Positions 23,923-36,142 of a stretch of 64,000 bases of DNA are shown one piece after another. The stretch spans positions 124,001 through 188,000 of the forward strand of contig JAZKJV010007240.1 in NCBI GenBank assembly GCA_037367405.1, written 5' to 3'. Made by a program: the position numbers and the translations under genes. Within the stretch, counting starts at the first letter, position 1. Each line of letters begins with the position of its first letter. Below the pieces are notes generated by a model. That model was not told where the DNA came from. It ran no database searches and saw only the letters and a program-made list of their open reading frames with translations. The stretch is from Ottelia alismoides (Eukaryota; Streptophyta; Magnoliopsida; Alismatales; Hydrocharitaceae).

Positions 23923-24810
23923 ATGATCTGGCATCAAAGACTTGGACATGTGTCTGTTGATAGGATCAATAGACCAGTGAAGGACGAACCTTTGTATTTT
24001 ATGGAAGTCCATGATTTACCAAGTTGCGAACATGGTATTCGTGGGGAAATGTCCATAGAACCCTTCTCTAAGAAAGGTGAACAATGCGAAGGTATACTGG
24101 ACCTAATACATACCGTTGTATGCAGTCCCTTTCATACCGCGACTAGAAATGGACATCTATATTATGCGACCTTTATTGATGATCATTCACAATATGGTTT
24201 TGTATTATTATTACATCACAAATATGAAACCTTTGAAAAGTTCAAAAAATTCATGGATTTGGTTGAGAACCAAACATGAAAGAAGATAAAATAGATTCGA
24301 TCTGACTGAGATGGCAAATGCCTCTCAGATGAATTCAAAGAATACCTTAAGAAGAGAGGAATTATCTCCAATATCACACCTCCAAGTACTCCTCAACTCA
24401 ATGGAGTTGTAGAGAGATGCAGCAAAACCATGTTGGATATGGTAAGAACAATGATAAATAAAGCAAACTTACCTCTTAGTTTCCCGAGACAAGCAGTAGA
24501 GACTGCAGCTTATGTCCTAAACAAGATTCCATCTAAATCTATACCCAAAACCCCTCATGAGATTTGGTATCCTACTAGCCAAGTGTGTGACATTTAAGGA
24601 TTTGGGGTTGTTTTGTCGATGTTAGAAACATGGTTGCAAGAAAGCTGGAATCTCACACTAGAGAGTGCTACTTAACTGGATACATAAAGAATGGTATTGG
24701 ATACCGACTTTATGATCCTGAGACTCAAAGGATATTTGTTTCTAGATATGTCAAGTTTCTAGAATATGAATTCCTTACAACTGAAGAAAATAATGAAGTG
24801 AAGGAACCAA
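23923..24810 (+). pseudogene. CopC integrase
   Basis: The first open piece (23,923-24,279) has the start of the HHCC zinc domain, WHQRLGHVSVDRI, then CEHGIRGEMSIEPFSKKGEQ. The core shows TFIDDHSQYGFVLL (first catalytic Asp), then after stops SPSTPQLNGVVERC with the catalytic Glu. The second Asp block, normally SDRGGEY, is degraded near 24,300 (SD.DGKCLSDEF). A further open piece (24,630-24,830) has KLESHTRECYLTGY and GYRLYDPETQRIFVSRYVKF, the usual integrase C-terminus of copia elements. It would insert the DNA copy but is broken at least four times. Confidence 0.87.
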
Positions 24811-25575
24811 TTGAATTACCAAGACGGTGAAGTTCCTACACCAGAAACTAAAGAGATAATTGAACATGACACGACCGCACCTCATAGAAGGAGTTCAAGG
24901 GTTGTAATACAACTTGAAAGGTACATATTATATGTATCAGAGGAGTATGATAATGATCCAACTTCATTCGATGAAGCTTTGAGGAATCGTGACATAGATA
25001 ATTGGATGCTAGCAATGAAGTATAAGGCAGACTCTATGCACAAGAATGGTGTATGGATACTTGGAGATCCAGGTAAAGGGTCAAACCCATTGGGTGCAAA
25101 TGGATCTTCAAGAGAAAGAGGAGGCCTGATTTGAAGGTAGAGACATTCAAAGCATGACTCGCAGACAAGGGTTACACACAGAGAGAAGGAATCAGTTACA
25201 ATGAGACATTCTTTCCTGTGACCATGCTTAAATCCATCAGGGCATTACTATCTATTGTTGCACACCTGGACTATGACATCTGGCAGATGGATGTCAAGAC
25301 CGCCTTTCTCAATGGATACCTCAAAGAGGATATCTACATGGAGCAGTTCGAGGGCTTCATAAATGAGGAAGGAAAAGTATGAAAGCTGAAGAAATCCATC
25401 TATGGGCTCAAACAAGCTTCTCGTAGTTGGAACATCTGATTTGGTGAAACCATAAAGAGTTATGATTTCATGCAGAATCCGGATGAGCCATGTGTGTACA
25501 AGGAGCTTAATGGGAGCACTATCATGTTCATTGTGTTTTATGTAGGACATCCTTATCATTAGGAATGATACCAGG
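24811..25575 (+). pseudogene. CopC reverse transcriptase
   Basis: It starts with the pre-RT block RRSSRVVIQLERYI, DNDPTSFDEALRNRDIDNWM and VWILGDPGKG. After a frameshift near 25,130 it has FPVTMLKSIRALLSIVAHLD-type residues, QMDVKTAFLNGYLKEDIYM (first catalytic Asp) and SIYGLKQASRSWN. The active-site YVDD is read as TATGTAGGACATC near 25,540: about two bases are missing within the motif, shifting the frame. The 129-codon minus-strand open frame at 25,248-25,637 is an antisense shadow. Confidence 0.87.
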
Positions 25576-26376
25576 ATGATGACCAGTGTTAAGGTATGGT
25601 TGTCCAATACCTTCGAGATGAAAGATCTCAGAGACACCTCTTATATCTTGGGACTAAAATTGTTCATAAATAGACAAAAGAGGAAATCGGGAATATCACA
25701 ACAAGGATACATCAAGAAAATCTTGGAAAGATTTCATATGGATAATTCCAAGAAAGGCTTCCTTCCCTCAAGACTTGGTATTCACCTTTCTAAAGGGATG
25801 GTTGCTCAAACTATTGATAAAAAGAAAGCCATGGTCAGATGCCCTTACACATCGGTTGTGGGAAGCTTGATGTATACCATAATGTGTAGTAGACCAGATA
25901 ACTGGCATGCAGTGGGAGTGGTAAGTTGTTATCATTCCTGCTATGGAGAGAAACATTGTACTCCAGTAAAAAGCATCTTTAAGTACCAAAGAAGAACTCA
26001 AGACTACATCTTGGTTTATGGAGATAATGATCTCCATGTTGTAGGGTACACTAATTCATATTTCCAATCATTATTTGGATGACAGTAAGTCAACCTTAAG
26101 GGTTCTTAATTTTGTTGAATGGTAGTTCTCAACGAGCTAAGTGTAGCAAGAAGAAGGAGAGTATAGCCGTTTTGACAAAGTAAGGCATTGGCTACATGAG
26201 ATGCATCAACTACATTAGACGTAGTTAATGTTCACTTGGGGAATGCAAGTTTGTAATAGAACTTAGCATAGTCGCCTTGGTAGAGTGACTAATTAGCTTA
26301 CCTGACTATTTGACAAATAGTTGATGATTAGAACAATTAATATGGGGTTGAGATTTGTACATGAATGGCTCTGAGG
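25576..26376 (+). pseudogene. CopC RT thumb and RNase H
   Basis: The open piece 25,576-26,082 contains KVWLSNTFEMKDLRDTSYIL, GLKLFINRQKRKSGISQQGY, VVGSLMYTIMCSRPDNWHAV and ILVYGDNDLHVVGYTNSYFQ, matching the copia RT connection and the start of RNase H (expected YTDSDF). The rest of RNase H is degraded. The end GLRFVHEWL near 26,351 corresponds to the usual C-terminal block, so part of RNase H has been lost in between. Confidence 0.85.
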
Positions 26377-26389
26377 GCCAGTGAAAGAC
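26377..26389 (+). promoter_or_regulatory. Purine-rich tract before the right LTR of CopC
   Basis: GGGCCAGTGAAAGAC lies right before the LTR (26,375-26,389). Related plant copia elements have …CCAGTGGGAGA at this site as the plus-strand primer. One purine-to-pyrimidine step remains inside, so the match is moderate. Confidence 0.65.
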
Positions 26390-28801
26390 TATTGGACTTG
26401 TAAGCCCTCGACGACCCACTAATGCAATAAAATTAATTATTTTATCATGTCCATCTGAAATGAATTAAATAATTGAATGAATGCACTTTATTATTATAGT
26501 CCCTTTGTACAATTAGGGTTATGTACCATGGCTATATTGAATACCATGCAACTGGGAGGACACAACTCACTTCAAACATGTGACATTCAATAAAAAACTC
26601 CAGTCTTAGAAAGATATGGTAATGTTTCTCTAAAGATTGATTTCCATCCGACTTCTTGATGCATGTCCTCTTCATAGGAATGTAGATTCGGAAGTATTGG
26701 AATAATCAAGTCAAAGAGTTGACTTGACGAGGTCGAGATAAACTAAGACCTGAATTGTAACTGTCACGATCAAGCATACATTCTTTGACATGAGATAGGT
26801 ATGCATTTATATGCCTGAGTATGTATATTTGACAGACCAATAGGTTGTTGACCTAGCCAGGGTCCATATACCTGTGCATTGGTTTGAATATTAAGTTGTA
26901 TGAGATGTATGATCTCTCAAAGGAATCATACAAGTTCATAGTTGATGAACCAGGAGAGCTCACTCATGAGATATTTTGGGTTCAAAATGAATTCCATGCA
27001 TGATCGTCTTGTTTATGAAATAAGACATGAATTCGAGATATTAATATATGCTTTTGGAAAGTAGATGATTAATATTGTCGCACAATTATCAAATGAGAAA
27101 TCTATTTATACATTCCGACGATGACAGTCAAACAAAGGTTTGAATTTCGGACTTATCAAAGTCTTCTAGTGTGAAGGATGGATGAAAATTTGGAATACTC
27201 ATGGTTGCTTTTGTTGTTGTAATGGATCATCTTCCATGACACCTTCATACGAAGAAGTGATGAAAAATGATGGATTTTAGTGGCTACATTTAGCTAGATG
27301 ATTTGTGATTTAGTTTTATTAGATCACAATTCATACGAATTTAATTTCCAGTTCAAATTCCAGTTTCAGTGTCCACATGTTGGAAATTGAAACGGTCATG
27401 AAAAAGAAAATATACAAGTTCCTTGAGCTCATTTCTTAGCTCTAAATGGTTTGGACTATGATTTAAAATGATCAAGGATGCTAGATTAAATGGTCAAGGA
27501 TGCTAGATTCAGCTCGTCGACACTTTGTCCAGCTCATGGAGAGTGTGATGAGTTTCATTGAGCTCACTGAGAGTGTAATGTCTTACAGCTCGAGCTCAAC
27601 ATTCGTAGGTGATGGATTTTTGCAAAAATGGTATAAACCTTGAAATTAGATAGTTATCCATATTTCAATTCACTATACATGGATAGAATGATCTTCCCAA
27701 CATTATCTCCAAGTATCTGCATTCCTATCTCATGAATCCTAATTGGATTAGGACCCATACCTGTTAATAGAAATATTGCAATAATTATGATTATTACATT
27801 TTATTGATAAGGACAATTTTGTGAATATGATTCACAAGCAAAACTCATTAATTAATGTGAATAGTGATTCGTAATAAGTAATATTTATATGGATGTGATT
27901 CATATAAATATTTACGTAAATATGATTTTCATAATTTTGCAAGGCATGAGATTTTGTGAATTTGGTTCACATTAATTTTGTAGATGTAACTTAGATTTAT
28001 ATTTTAGTTTGGGCTCATGAATATGATTCATAAGCTTTACGGATTAATTTCATAATTTCTCTAATATTGATAATGTGATTATCAAATCAATTAATTAATA
28101 AAATTTGCAACAACAACTTCCATATATGGAAGGTGATGTGGCTTGTACATATGATGTACACATGGCTCCATATGATTGAGTTCTAATTGAATTAGGACTC
28201 TGAAGTTGTTGCTTATTTTATTTTAATTAATATAGATTGGATATAATGAAGAGATGATCCTTATTGAATTAGGATTTGGTCATAGCCCTTGATTTAAAAT
28301 CCAAGGGCTACCAAGGCACATGTAGGACATGTGATTTATGTATAAAAGGAGGACAAGGCCTTCTCTCTTTTTAACAACAATTTTGAAGATCAAATACTCA
28401 TCTAAATTTCGTGCCCCTTAGAGAGAGAGAGTCTTGAGAGTCTACAACTCTCACAATTCTCTTCTTGTTGCCCTAGTCAACGTCCGGGTTCGTGGGAAGC
28501 AACGCGACTCATCTCCGTGCCCACGAGAGAGAAGTCTGAATATCGAACTTTAATTTGGGAGGTTTATTTCGTAGAAACTCACGCATCAAAGGTAATCATG
28601 ATTTACGTATATTATTCGTCATGAATATTAGAAATCACAAAGGAAATCGTTTCCTTATATATATTTGATTTCTAGATGCCCATATCGTTGTGCTGCATTT
28701 TCTAGTTCATACGATGAACTAACATTGTTTTGGCAAATTGTTTACCAAATATTCTGCATTTTCATGATGTGTAGTAAATAACTTTTTATTTACTTCCTTC
28801 A
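26390..28801 (+). repeat. Right LTR of CopC
   Basis: It starts TATTGGACTTGTAAGCCC (TG changed to TA) and ends TTTACTTCCTTCA. It is collinear along its length with 18,470-20,835, with TATAAAAGGA at 28,341-28,350 and donor-like AAAG|GTAATC near 28,590. Confidence 0.9.
28341..28350 (+). promoter_or_regulatory. TATA box of the CopC right LTR
   Basis: TATAAAAGGA, identical to the left LTR copy at 20,381. An active right LTR would fire rightward into GyB remnants, antisense to them. Confidence 0.65.
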
Positions 28802-30278
28802 CCTTCTTGTCCTGTAGATACCATATAGCCGAGTGATTAATGTCGACAGTGATTTTTGAACACAAGATACATGACTTGAACTTCTCGAGGGAGAACAACA
28901 CGACCGACAGTTCTTTCTCTACTACAGTATAGTTTCTCTGGGAATCATCCATGGTTTTGCTTCCATAGTGTATAGAAAATGTAACTCCATCCCTGCGTTA
29001 ACCCAACACATCCCCAATAGCAACCTCTAAAGCGTCCATCATGATCTTGAATGGGAGAGACCAATCGGGCAATTGAAGGATAGGTGCTTGAGTAACCAGT
29101 TTCTTGTGGGTGTTGAAAGCAAGGAGTACCTTATCATCGATAAGAAATTCAATATCCTTTCTTAGGAGCTCGGTAAGAGGTCAGGTAATTTTGCTGACAT
29201 CTCGGATAAATCACATGTAGAATCCGACATGCCCCATAAGAGACCTTACCTGCTCCAGTGTTCTAGATGGTTCAATATTGGAAATGACATCGAACTTGGC
29301 CAGGTCGACCTCCATATCTCTTTTTGAGATGACATGGCCTAACGCAGTCCGATCTGTAACCATGAAGTGGCTCTTTTCCCCAAGAGAGCACACAATTAGC
29401 TTCACAACATCTCTTAAGCACTCGGTCTAGGTGCATCAAGCAGGAATCGACATCATAACCATAGATCGAGAAATCGTCCATAAAAACCTCCAGAAAACTA
29501 CCTACCTTGTCGGCGATAACAACCACCATACACATTTGGAATGTAGTGGGAGCGTTACATAATCCAAAGGGCATTCGTTGAAAGGCGAAGGTGCCAAATG
29601 GACAAGTTAATGTAGTGTTCTCTTGATCCATAAAGACGACTGCCACTTGGTTATACCAGGAGTACCTATCCAAGAAACAAAAGAATGATTTCCCTACTAG
29701 TCTTTTGACGATTTGGTCAATATAGGGCAGCAAAAAGTGATCTTTCTTGGCCATGGAGTTCAGGTACCGATAATCTACACAGACATGTCAGGACGTAGGT
29801 ACTCGAGTTGGGATATCCTCACCTTTCTCATTTGTGACCACGTTGATCCCGGCTTTCTTAGGAACCACATGAAATGGGCTAACCCATTAGAATCGAAGAT
29901 GGGATAGATAAAGCCTGCCTCACATGATTTAGTTATCTCTTTCATGACAACTTCCTAGAGATTAGGATTCAACATGCACTAAAACTCATAGGATGACTTG
30001 TTGTCATCCTCTAAGTGGATATGATGTGAAAACAAGATTGGATTATCCCTCAGAGATCTATAATATTCCAACCAAGAGCACTGCGGCTACAAAACATCAA
30101 ACAAATGAGATTCTTGATCAACGATCAATCGCGAAACGATGATGATCACATACTGTTCGGGCTCACCTATTAGGAAAGCATATTTAAGATTTGCTGGAAG
30201 CGGCTTTTGCTCAGGTGGAATCATATCTGACTTCTTAATTAATTCAGAAAGTGCACTTGTTCTGGTGAATGCTGCATC
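28802..30278 (-). pseudogene. GyB reverse transcriptase and RNase H
   Basis: Minus strand, from the right: a linker block EQKPLPANLKYAFLIGEPEQ and VDQESHLFDVL (30,087-30,278); a degraded finger with GFIYPIFDSN; then a 160-codon open piece (29,272-29,754) with KDHFLLPYIDQIVKRLVG, TCPFGTFAFQRMPFGLCNAP and VFMDDFSIYG. FMDD keeps both catalytic aspartates. After a frameshift near 29,410 come HVISKRDMEVDLAKF and LEQVRSLMGHVGFY (29,211-29,405). RNase H has FKIMMDALEVAIG and EKELSVVLFSLEKF (28,719-28,952), but the expected TDH reads INH. CopC cuts it at 28,801. This is the best preserved polymerase core among the gypsy copies here. Confidence 0.88.
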
Positions 30279-32750
30279 GGTTGGACATGCGAGCCCACAA
30301 CGAGCCATTATGGAATAAATGTCATTGCGAATATCATTCCCTGATCTAAAATGAAGAATAATTAATTTGCATAATAGGTCCCTTAGTACAATTAGAGTTG
30401 TGTGCCAAGGCCATCTTAATGACCATACACCTGCTGATTCAATTGTTGAATCATAGATGTTGGTGCTTGGATGAATATCTAAAGAGTTAAATTGAGGAAT
30501 CATCAAGCACAATTAAATGATTATTAAGAGATGATCTCCATCCTGAGTAGGAGATGACAATCCTTTCTTATTAGGATGATATCTGACCGACCTCTTGATG
30601 CAGGTCCTTTGCATGGGAATAGAGATTCGGAGGTGTCAGATTAGTTAGGTCAAAGAGTTGACTTAACGAGATCGAGATAACGAAATTCCTATGTCGTATA
30701 CTATCACGATATAAGCACACATCCTCTGACCGGAGACGGATGTGTGACTATATGCCTAAGTATGTACAATTGGTAGACCAATAGGTTGATGATCTAATCA
30801 AGGTCTATACACCGACGAGATGGTGTGCATATGAGGGCATATGAGTAATACGATCTCTCAAAGGGATCATACAGGTTCACTTGTGAATCGGAAGACATGA
30901 GCTCACTCATGAGGTATTGGGACTGATCAAATTCCATGCATGATCATCGTTCTTTGGAACCATGACAAGTTTGTAGGTATGCTATATTCTTTTAGAAAGG
31001 ATATGATCGATACCAACTACCAATGACCAAGAATGAGAACTTGATGATTAAACCCTAAAGATGACACTGTAAAATTTATTTATATCTTCGGGTTTATCAT
31101 AAGTCTTCCAGTATGCAGAATGTACATGTATTAGGAATGCTTGAGGGTGATGTGATCATAAACTATGGTATAAGCATGATGCTTCCATTCTGAGAGAGTG
31201 ATGAAACAGGTCTGGATTTTAGTGACTCCTCTCAGTAGAGAAGTGATCTGATCTTAATCCAAGTGTTGGACATTGATCTGAATGAGATTCAGATGTAATG
31301 AGAAGATTAGATTTACGGCCTTGATTTAATCAAGCATCTATGAGAGGTCCATGAAATCTGGATTTGAGATGTGATCTCAATATCCAAGTTACTATACGTG
31401 GAGCGTACAATCGCATGTCCTTATCTCCAAGTATCTATGGAGAAAGCACATTATTCTTGAAAGAGTTCAAGAATAATTCCATTGTTGAATTATATCTAAG
31501 CATTGAGAAATGGATAATTAAATATGATTTAATTATCATAAATAATGTTAATTTGATTTATATTATTTGAATTCATGAGAATGAATATACTATATAATTA
31601 AATGTGATTTAATTATTATGGATACGAATAATGTGGATAGTACTATCCAATTATTCATATATATTATAAATATGATTTATAATATATTAGAGAGAGACTA
31701 TTGTGATTATATTTGTTGATTAGTTATTGAAGTGAATTGGATTCACATTGGATTATTAATTGAAAATATAATTTACATTTTGTTTTGGGGTATGAATGTG
31801 ATTAACATTTTTCCAATGACATGATTGCAATATTCACAAGAAAATTATGAATTATTTGTTGTGAAATAATTTACAACAAGTGTTGTTGTAAATCTTGGAG
31901 ATATCATGAGATAATGAGATCTCATGAGATAATGAGAAGATTGACTCAATCCATCCTAAGAGGGTGGACAACCACCAACTTCTATTAGAAGTGGGTGGTC
32001 GTCCCCCCCCCCCCTTTTTAGGGATTGGGCAATCTGCTCCCCCTTTATCTCCAAGTTTAATTGATATAATTTGGAATTGATTTATATCGATTTATCAATA
32101 TATATTAATTCAAATTAAATTAATTATTGTTGTGTTTTTACAACAAGATCATGGCCATTGAAAGAAACACAAATCAATCTCATCCAATGATTTTGTGTTG
32201 TCCATGGATTGAGATCCATAGACTCCCAAAACCCTATATAAGAAGAGGCACCCCTTGCTCTTCAAAGTTACAACAACGCAACTCCTCTCTCTCTCTCATT
32301 CTCACACCAAGCCCTCTCTCTCTCTCCTTGAGTGGTTGTCCACTCCATCCTTAAAGAAAAGGTCACCGTCGTTGTGGCATCATCGTTGTGCTACTGCTTC
32401 GACAACTCTTGGATCTCCATATTCTTTGGTGCGTCTCGCTCATGAATAAGATGTTCGATCTCTTGAGACAAGATCAAGAGATCCATTGCTTTGGATCAAT
32501 GACTTGGATTGCGAGAAGCGCACAACTCATCTCCACGCTCGCAAGTGTCTCCTCCGACGAATCGGACTTGAGACATGAGGTCTCTTCTCTTGGAGGCTCG
32601 ATCACAACCATACTAAAAGAGGTATTCCTTTATCTACTATGTGGTTAGATGAATAGTCCAAGAAGTATTCTTAGATCATATGGGTCTATCGATTAGAAAA
32701 TTTTAAATTCTGCTACACCGAGAAACTAGTGTGACTAGTCACTCCTGATC
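30279..32750 (+). mobile_element. S0: solo copia LTR (about 2.47 kb)
   Basis: It starts GGTTGGACATGCGAGCCC, like the CopC LTR start TGTTGGACTTGTAAGCCC, and shares blocks such as GGTCCCTT.GTACAATTAG, GGTCGAGATAA-like and CAACTCATCTCC. No primer site, gag or pol follows, so it is a solo LTR left by recombination between two LTRs. The flanks GCATC (30,274-30,278) and GCATA (32,751-32,755) differ at one base and fit a 5-bp duplication. It splits the GyB protease-RT linker. It is more diverged from CopC than the CopC LTRs are from each other, so probably a sister subfamily. It holds a C12 run at 32,003-32,014. Confidence 0.78.
32235..32242 (+). promoter_or_regulatory. TATA box of solo LTR S0
   Basis: TATATAAG at the position matching the CopC TATA box, followed by a CT-rich leader (CTCTCTCTCTC near 32,285 and 32,315). 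Confidence 0.6.
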
Positions 32751-33398
32751 GCATACGATGCGACCCTTGTGCTTCCCTGATGCGCTTAAGGATCTTTCCA
32801 TATCCTTAAGCATTAGTGTTTTCAGGTCCAACTCAATTACTCCAGATTCAGAAAGGGCACCACCAAACATATATGTAATTATTTCCTCTTGTTTGGTATG
32901 GGATGGATATTCTTCAAACAAATGGATCAACTCTTCCGAATATACCTCATCAGTGGTAATGTAGCAAAATTCGATTGTGCTTTCAAGGTCTTCCTCAGGG
33001 ACAAGGAATTCCTTGGTCTTAGTTTCAATCCACAAAGTATCTGTGTATCTGATCTCCTCAAATATGCCACAGGTTGTATGAACATGCAACCTTTTCTCCG
33101 ATGTGCTATCTTATTTCTGTAGTTCTGCATGCATCTCTATGATTACCTTGTCGTTGTGGGTGCGAAAGGTGATCTTTCTAGATCCATAATCAACTACCAC
33201 CTCGGCCATTGGGAGGAACGATCGACCAAGTATGATCGATGTTTGGAGTAATGGAACCAAGGAATCTATGTTTAGAACAATGAAGTCCACAAGGAATTTC
33301 ATACCTTGGATCATTACGATAACATCTTCCAACACTATACATGGTCAGTTAACGGATCGATCAGCAAATGAAGGATCATTCTAGCTGGTTTAAGAATA
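32751..33398 (-). pseudogene. GyB protease C-terminal half and linker
   Basis: Minus strand. The piece at 33,111-33,335 reads LEDVIVMIQGMKFLVDFIVL then IILGRSFLPMAEVVVDYG, the ILGRPFL flap-to-C-terminal block of Athila-like protease. Upstream, LKPARMIL directly abuts the GyD LTR at 33,399. The linker at 32,756-33,089 has a long acidic open frame (IEFCYITTDEVYSEELIHLF, then EEYPSHTKQEE) of no recognised function, cut by S0. Confidence 0.8.
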
Positions 33399-34510
33399 TG
33401 ATGAATCCACGATTCATCATCTCAATATATTGATCTAACAATATCCTTGAGTAAAATATTAAATAAATGTCCATAGAATCAATAAATTAATAAAATGACT
33501 CTTGTAAATAAAATACACTAATTATTATATATTACATTATACAAAAAAAATTAATAATAAAAGGTCGTAAGATAAAGGAGTTTTTCACCTGTAAATAACT
33601 CAAACTTCTTGTATTTTTAATAGTTTCATTTCAACTCCTTTTTAGATAATTCTTTCTCTAACTTGTTTACAAAAATGTATAGAAAAATACAAAATAAAAA
33701 ATAAATTTCACCTTAAATAAATACTCCTATATCCCAAAGAGAAAAAGCCATAAAGTCCAACTTCTCGGCCAAATTCCCGCTTCGTATAACTCCAAATTTA
33801 TGAAACTCACATGTAAAGTAAAATTATCCATCTAATGAAAGTGGTTTCATTAAAATTGGAGCTCATTTGCAAAATATGGGTTTTGGGACCTATATGTACA
33901 TTATATATATTGTAAATATTCTTTCTTTCTTCATTTTTTATTTTCTTTTTCTTAATTATTAAAAATTGAAAAAAAGCATTGTTGTGTTTTATTTTATTTT
34001 TATGTTGTAAATATTTTTATTAAAAATACATAAAAATTAAAATTAGAAAAGTAAAAAAACATGTACATGTTGTTTGTCTTATTTTGTAAATTCTCCACTC
34101 TTTTTTCTCATTATTTTATTGTATTTTAGTAGACTAGTTTATTTTATTTTCTTTTCCTTTATTTAATTTCCATTCTCCACAGTAACATCGTTTTTCTTCC
34201 ATTAACCATCAAGTCTCCATCTAGCCTCCCATTCAACTCCACCATTCCATTTAACCTCCCATTTATCTCCACTATTCCACCATCTTTTCTAACCTTCATT
34301 TTCCTTCTATTTTTATACATCTCCTTCTCATCATTTTTGTCTTTGATCCACCTTTATGCGAGAGAGAATCAAGAGCTCTAAGCACTCGTCTCTCGGTGAC
34401 AGCGAACGACGAAGTAGAGCGGTGATCGTTTCCCCTTCGGTGATATGTTGGTATTTTGGCCAACAACGCAACTGCCTCCATGTGCTACTCGAGCTCATCA
34501 CTCCTTAGCA
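33399..34510 (+). repeat. Left LTR of GyD, direct 5' part
   Basis: Collinear with 42,818-43,920: palindromic start TGATGAATC-CAC-GATTCATCA, AACTTCTCGGCCAAATTC, TGGGTTTTGGGAC, and the GC-rich end GTTGGTATTTTGGCCAACAA. The match stops near 34,510, where inverted LTR sequence begins. Confidence 0.85.
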
Positions 34511-36142
34511 ACAGTTCCATCTAACGGATCGACTTAAGTGGGTATATTAGCAGGTACTCATTGTAGCACAACACTCAGCCAATTAATCAGTATCGAGAAA
34601 AGATCTCCGTGAAAAGTGTCTCGACTTAAATTTATATCTTGGGCAAGTCTGGGATCGAACACAGGGAGAAAAAGTAATAACATTGGGTCAAATCAGAAAC
34701 CATAGGTCTAGATTTTCAAAATAGTTTTTTGTATTTTTTAGGAAAAAATAAATGTGAATGCAAAATGCGAGTGAATTGAGTTAATAAGATAACATACAAT
34801 TTAACCAAATAATTTTTAATATGAAATTAATCCAATTTAGCTAAATTGTGTTATTCCTAGAAACCTAATCTAGTGATGAGTGCAAAACACATTTTTTTGA
34901 ATTCAGGGGTTAAAATAAAATAATGAAAAATACACGATTTTTATGGGTTTTCACATAATGTTTCACATAAACAGAATGCAAAATTTTTGAAAATTTCAGT
35001 AAAACTTAAATATGATGAAATGAGGCTATAATAGTTTTTTGGAATTTTCTGAGAATATATGAATTTTTATGAATTTTTTAATGAAAAGAGAGTAACTATG
35101 AGTAGTTAAGTTCTAGGAAATCTATAATGTTAATTTAGCCAGAGAGCGAATTTACTCAAAAAGGTATTTATATGAGCAATCCAGGAGAGTTGAATTTCAC
35201 AAAAATAATATTTATGGATTTAATTAAAAATCAGATACGAAAATCACTCTACCATTTATTTAAGGTACCAAACAACTCCAATTTGAATGAAATTTGGTAG
35301 TATTAAATCATATTCAAAAGGATTATTTCTGTTTTTTGCATATTTTTTTGAGCAACCATGACTGGAATATGAATTTCAGACCACACATTGGGTAAAATAT
35401 GTAACTAATTAATTTTAGTTAATTACCCTATGCTCACAAAAATCCAAATAAAAAGTAAAATGATAGAGAATTAGTTTCTCAACAAAATGACATTTTTCAT
35501 TAAAATAAATAATGCAATAAAGTTGTTCATAATAACGCATGAGCACATGGTTATCCGTGCAAATTTAGAAAACAAAAACATACAAACAAACTATACACAT
35601 GGACATTTTTGCTATAATAATACATGCAAGAACAAATATGCAATATTTATAAAAAAATAAAAAGAAAAGAAAATATGGGACCTTCTTCTTCCTCTTGCCA
35701 TTTAGGCATGATGGAGGGGCGGTTGGATGGGGCGTCGCGGAGGTCGGCGAGGACTACCGCTCATGGGCGTGGCATTTGTAGACCACGTACATTGGCACAT
35801 GACGGCCGGAGGCAATCTGGAGAGTGGCGGTGTCTTAGGCGAGTAGTGAGGGAAGGCCAGGAGGTGACGGTGCTCGAGGTGGCCTGTGGCGGCCGTGCTT
35901 GGGTGGAAGAGGCCGCTGCTGGTGGCGGTGGCTGGCTACTGGAGGTGCGTGGCTGCAGCTAGCGGTGCCGGGCAGCGTTGCGGTGGACGATAGTGGAGGA
36001 GGGGGAGCCGACCACCTGCTTCGTTGTTTTTTTATTTATTTTGTTGTATTTTGATTTTATTTTTTAAATTATTTTATTTTTTAGCTTTCTTAAACATGAA
36101 ATAAAGTAAAGATGCAAAGAGGATGATGTGGTAATGGTGATA
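34511..36142 (-). repeat. Inverted 3' half of a GyD-type LTR
   Basis: Read on the minus strand, this is the 3' part of the same LTR: it matches 44,084-44,366 plus 47,755-49,090 of the right LTR (for example TATAAATTTAAG and GCTAATATACCCACT blocks, and the GC-rich CTCCCCCTCCTCCACTATCG stretch). It is uninterrupted by N1, which confirms that N1 is an insertion in the other copy. The 112-codon plus-strand open frame at 35,624-35,962 (arginine- and glycine-rich) is antisense LTR leader DNA, not a gene. Confidence 0.82.

Larger units (their letters stand above)
18470..28801 (+). mobile_element. CopC: complete Ty1/copia element, inactive
   Basis: 10.3 kb with two long LTRs (2,366 and 2,412 bp), an initiator-Met primer site, a 2-kb leader, gag, then protease, integrase, reverse transcriptase and RNase H in copia order, and a purine-rich tract before the right LTR. 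It sits in GyB. The flanking 5-mers CATCC and CCTTC are only partly alike, so the duplication has decayed. The LTRs differ at many positions by eye. Pol is broken by several stops and frameshifts and the YVDD motif is shifted. Confidence 0.9.

Noticed and set aside
25248..25637. 129-codon minus-strand frame
   Set aside because: Antisense shadow of the CopC reverse transcriptase, which has recognisable motifs on the plus strand.
32739..33089. Acidic 116-codon minus-strand frame as a host gene
   Set aside because: It sits between GyB protease and RT linker blocks, and its last codons come from the S0 border; it is polyprotein linker.
35624..35962. 112-codon plus-strand frame rich in Arg and Gly, gene-like GC content
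   Set aside because: It is antisense to the leader part of an inverted GyD-type LTR (matches 44,200-44,366 and 47,755-47,930).
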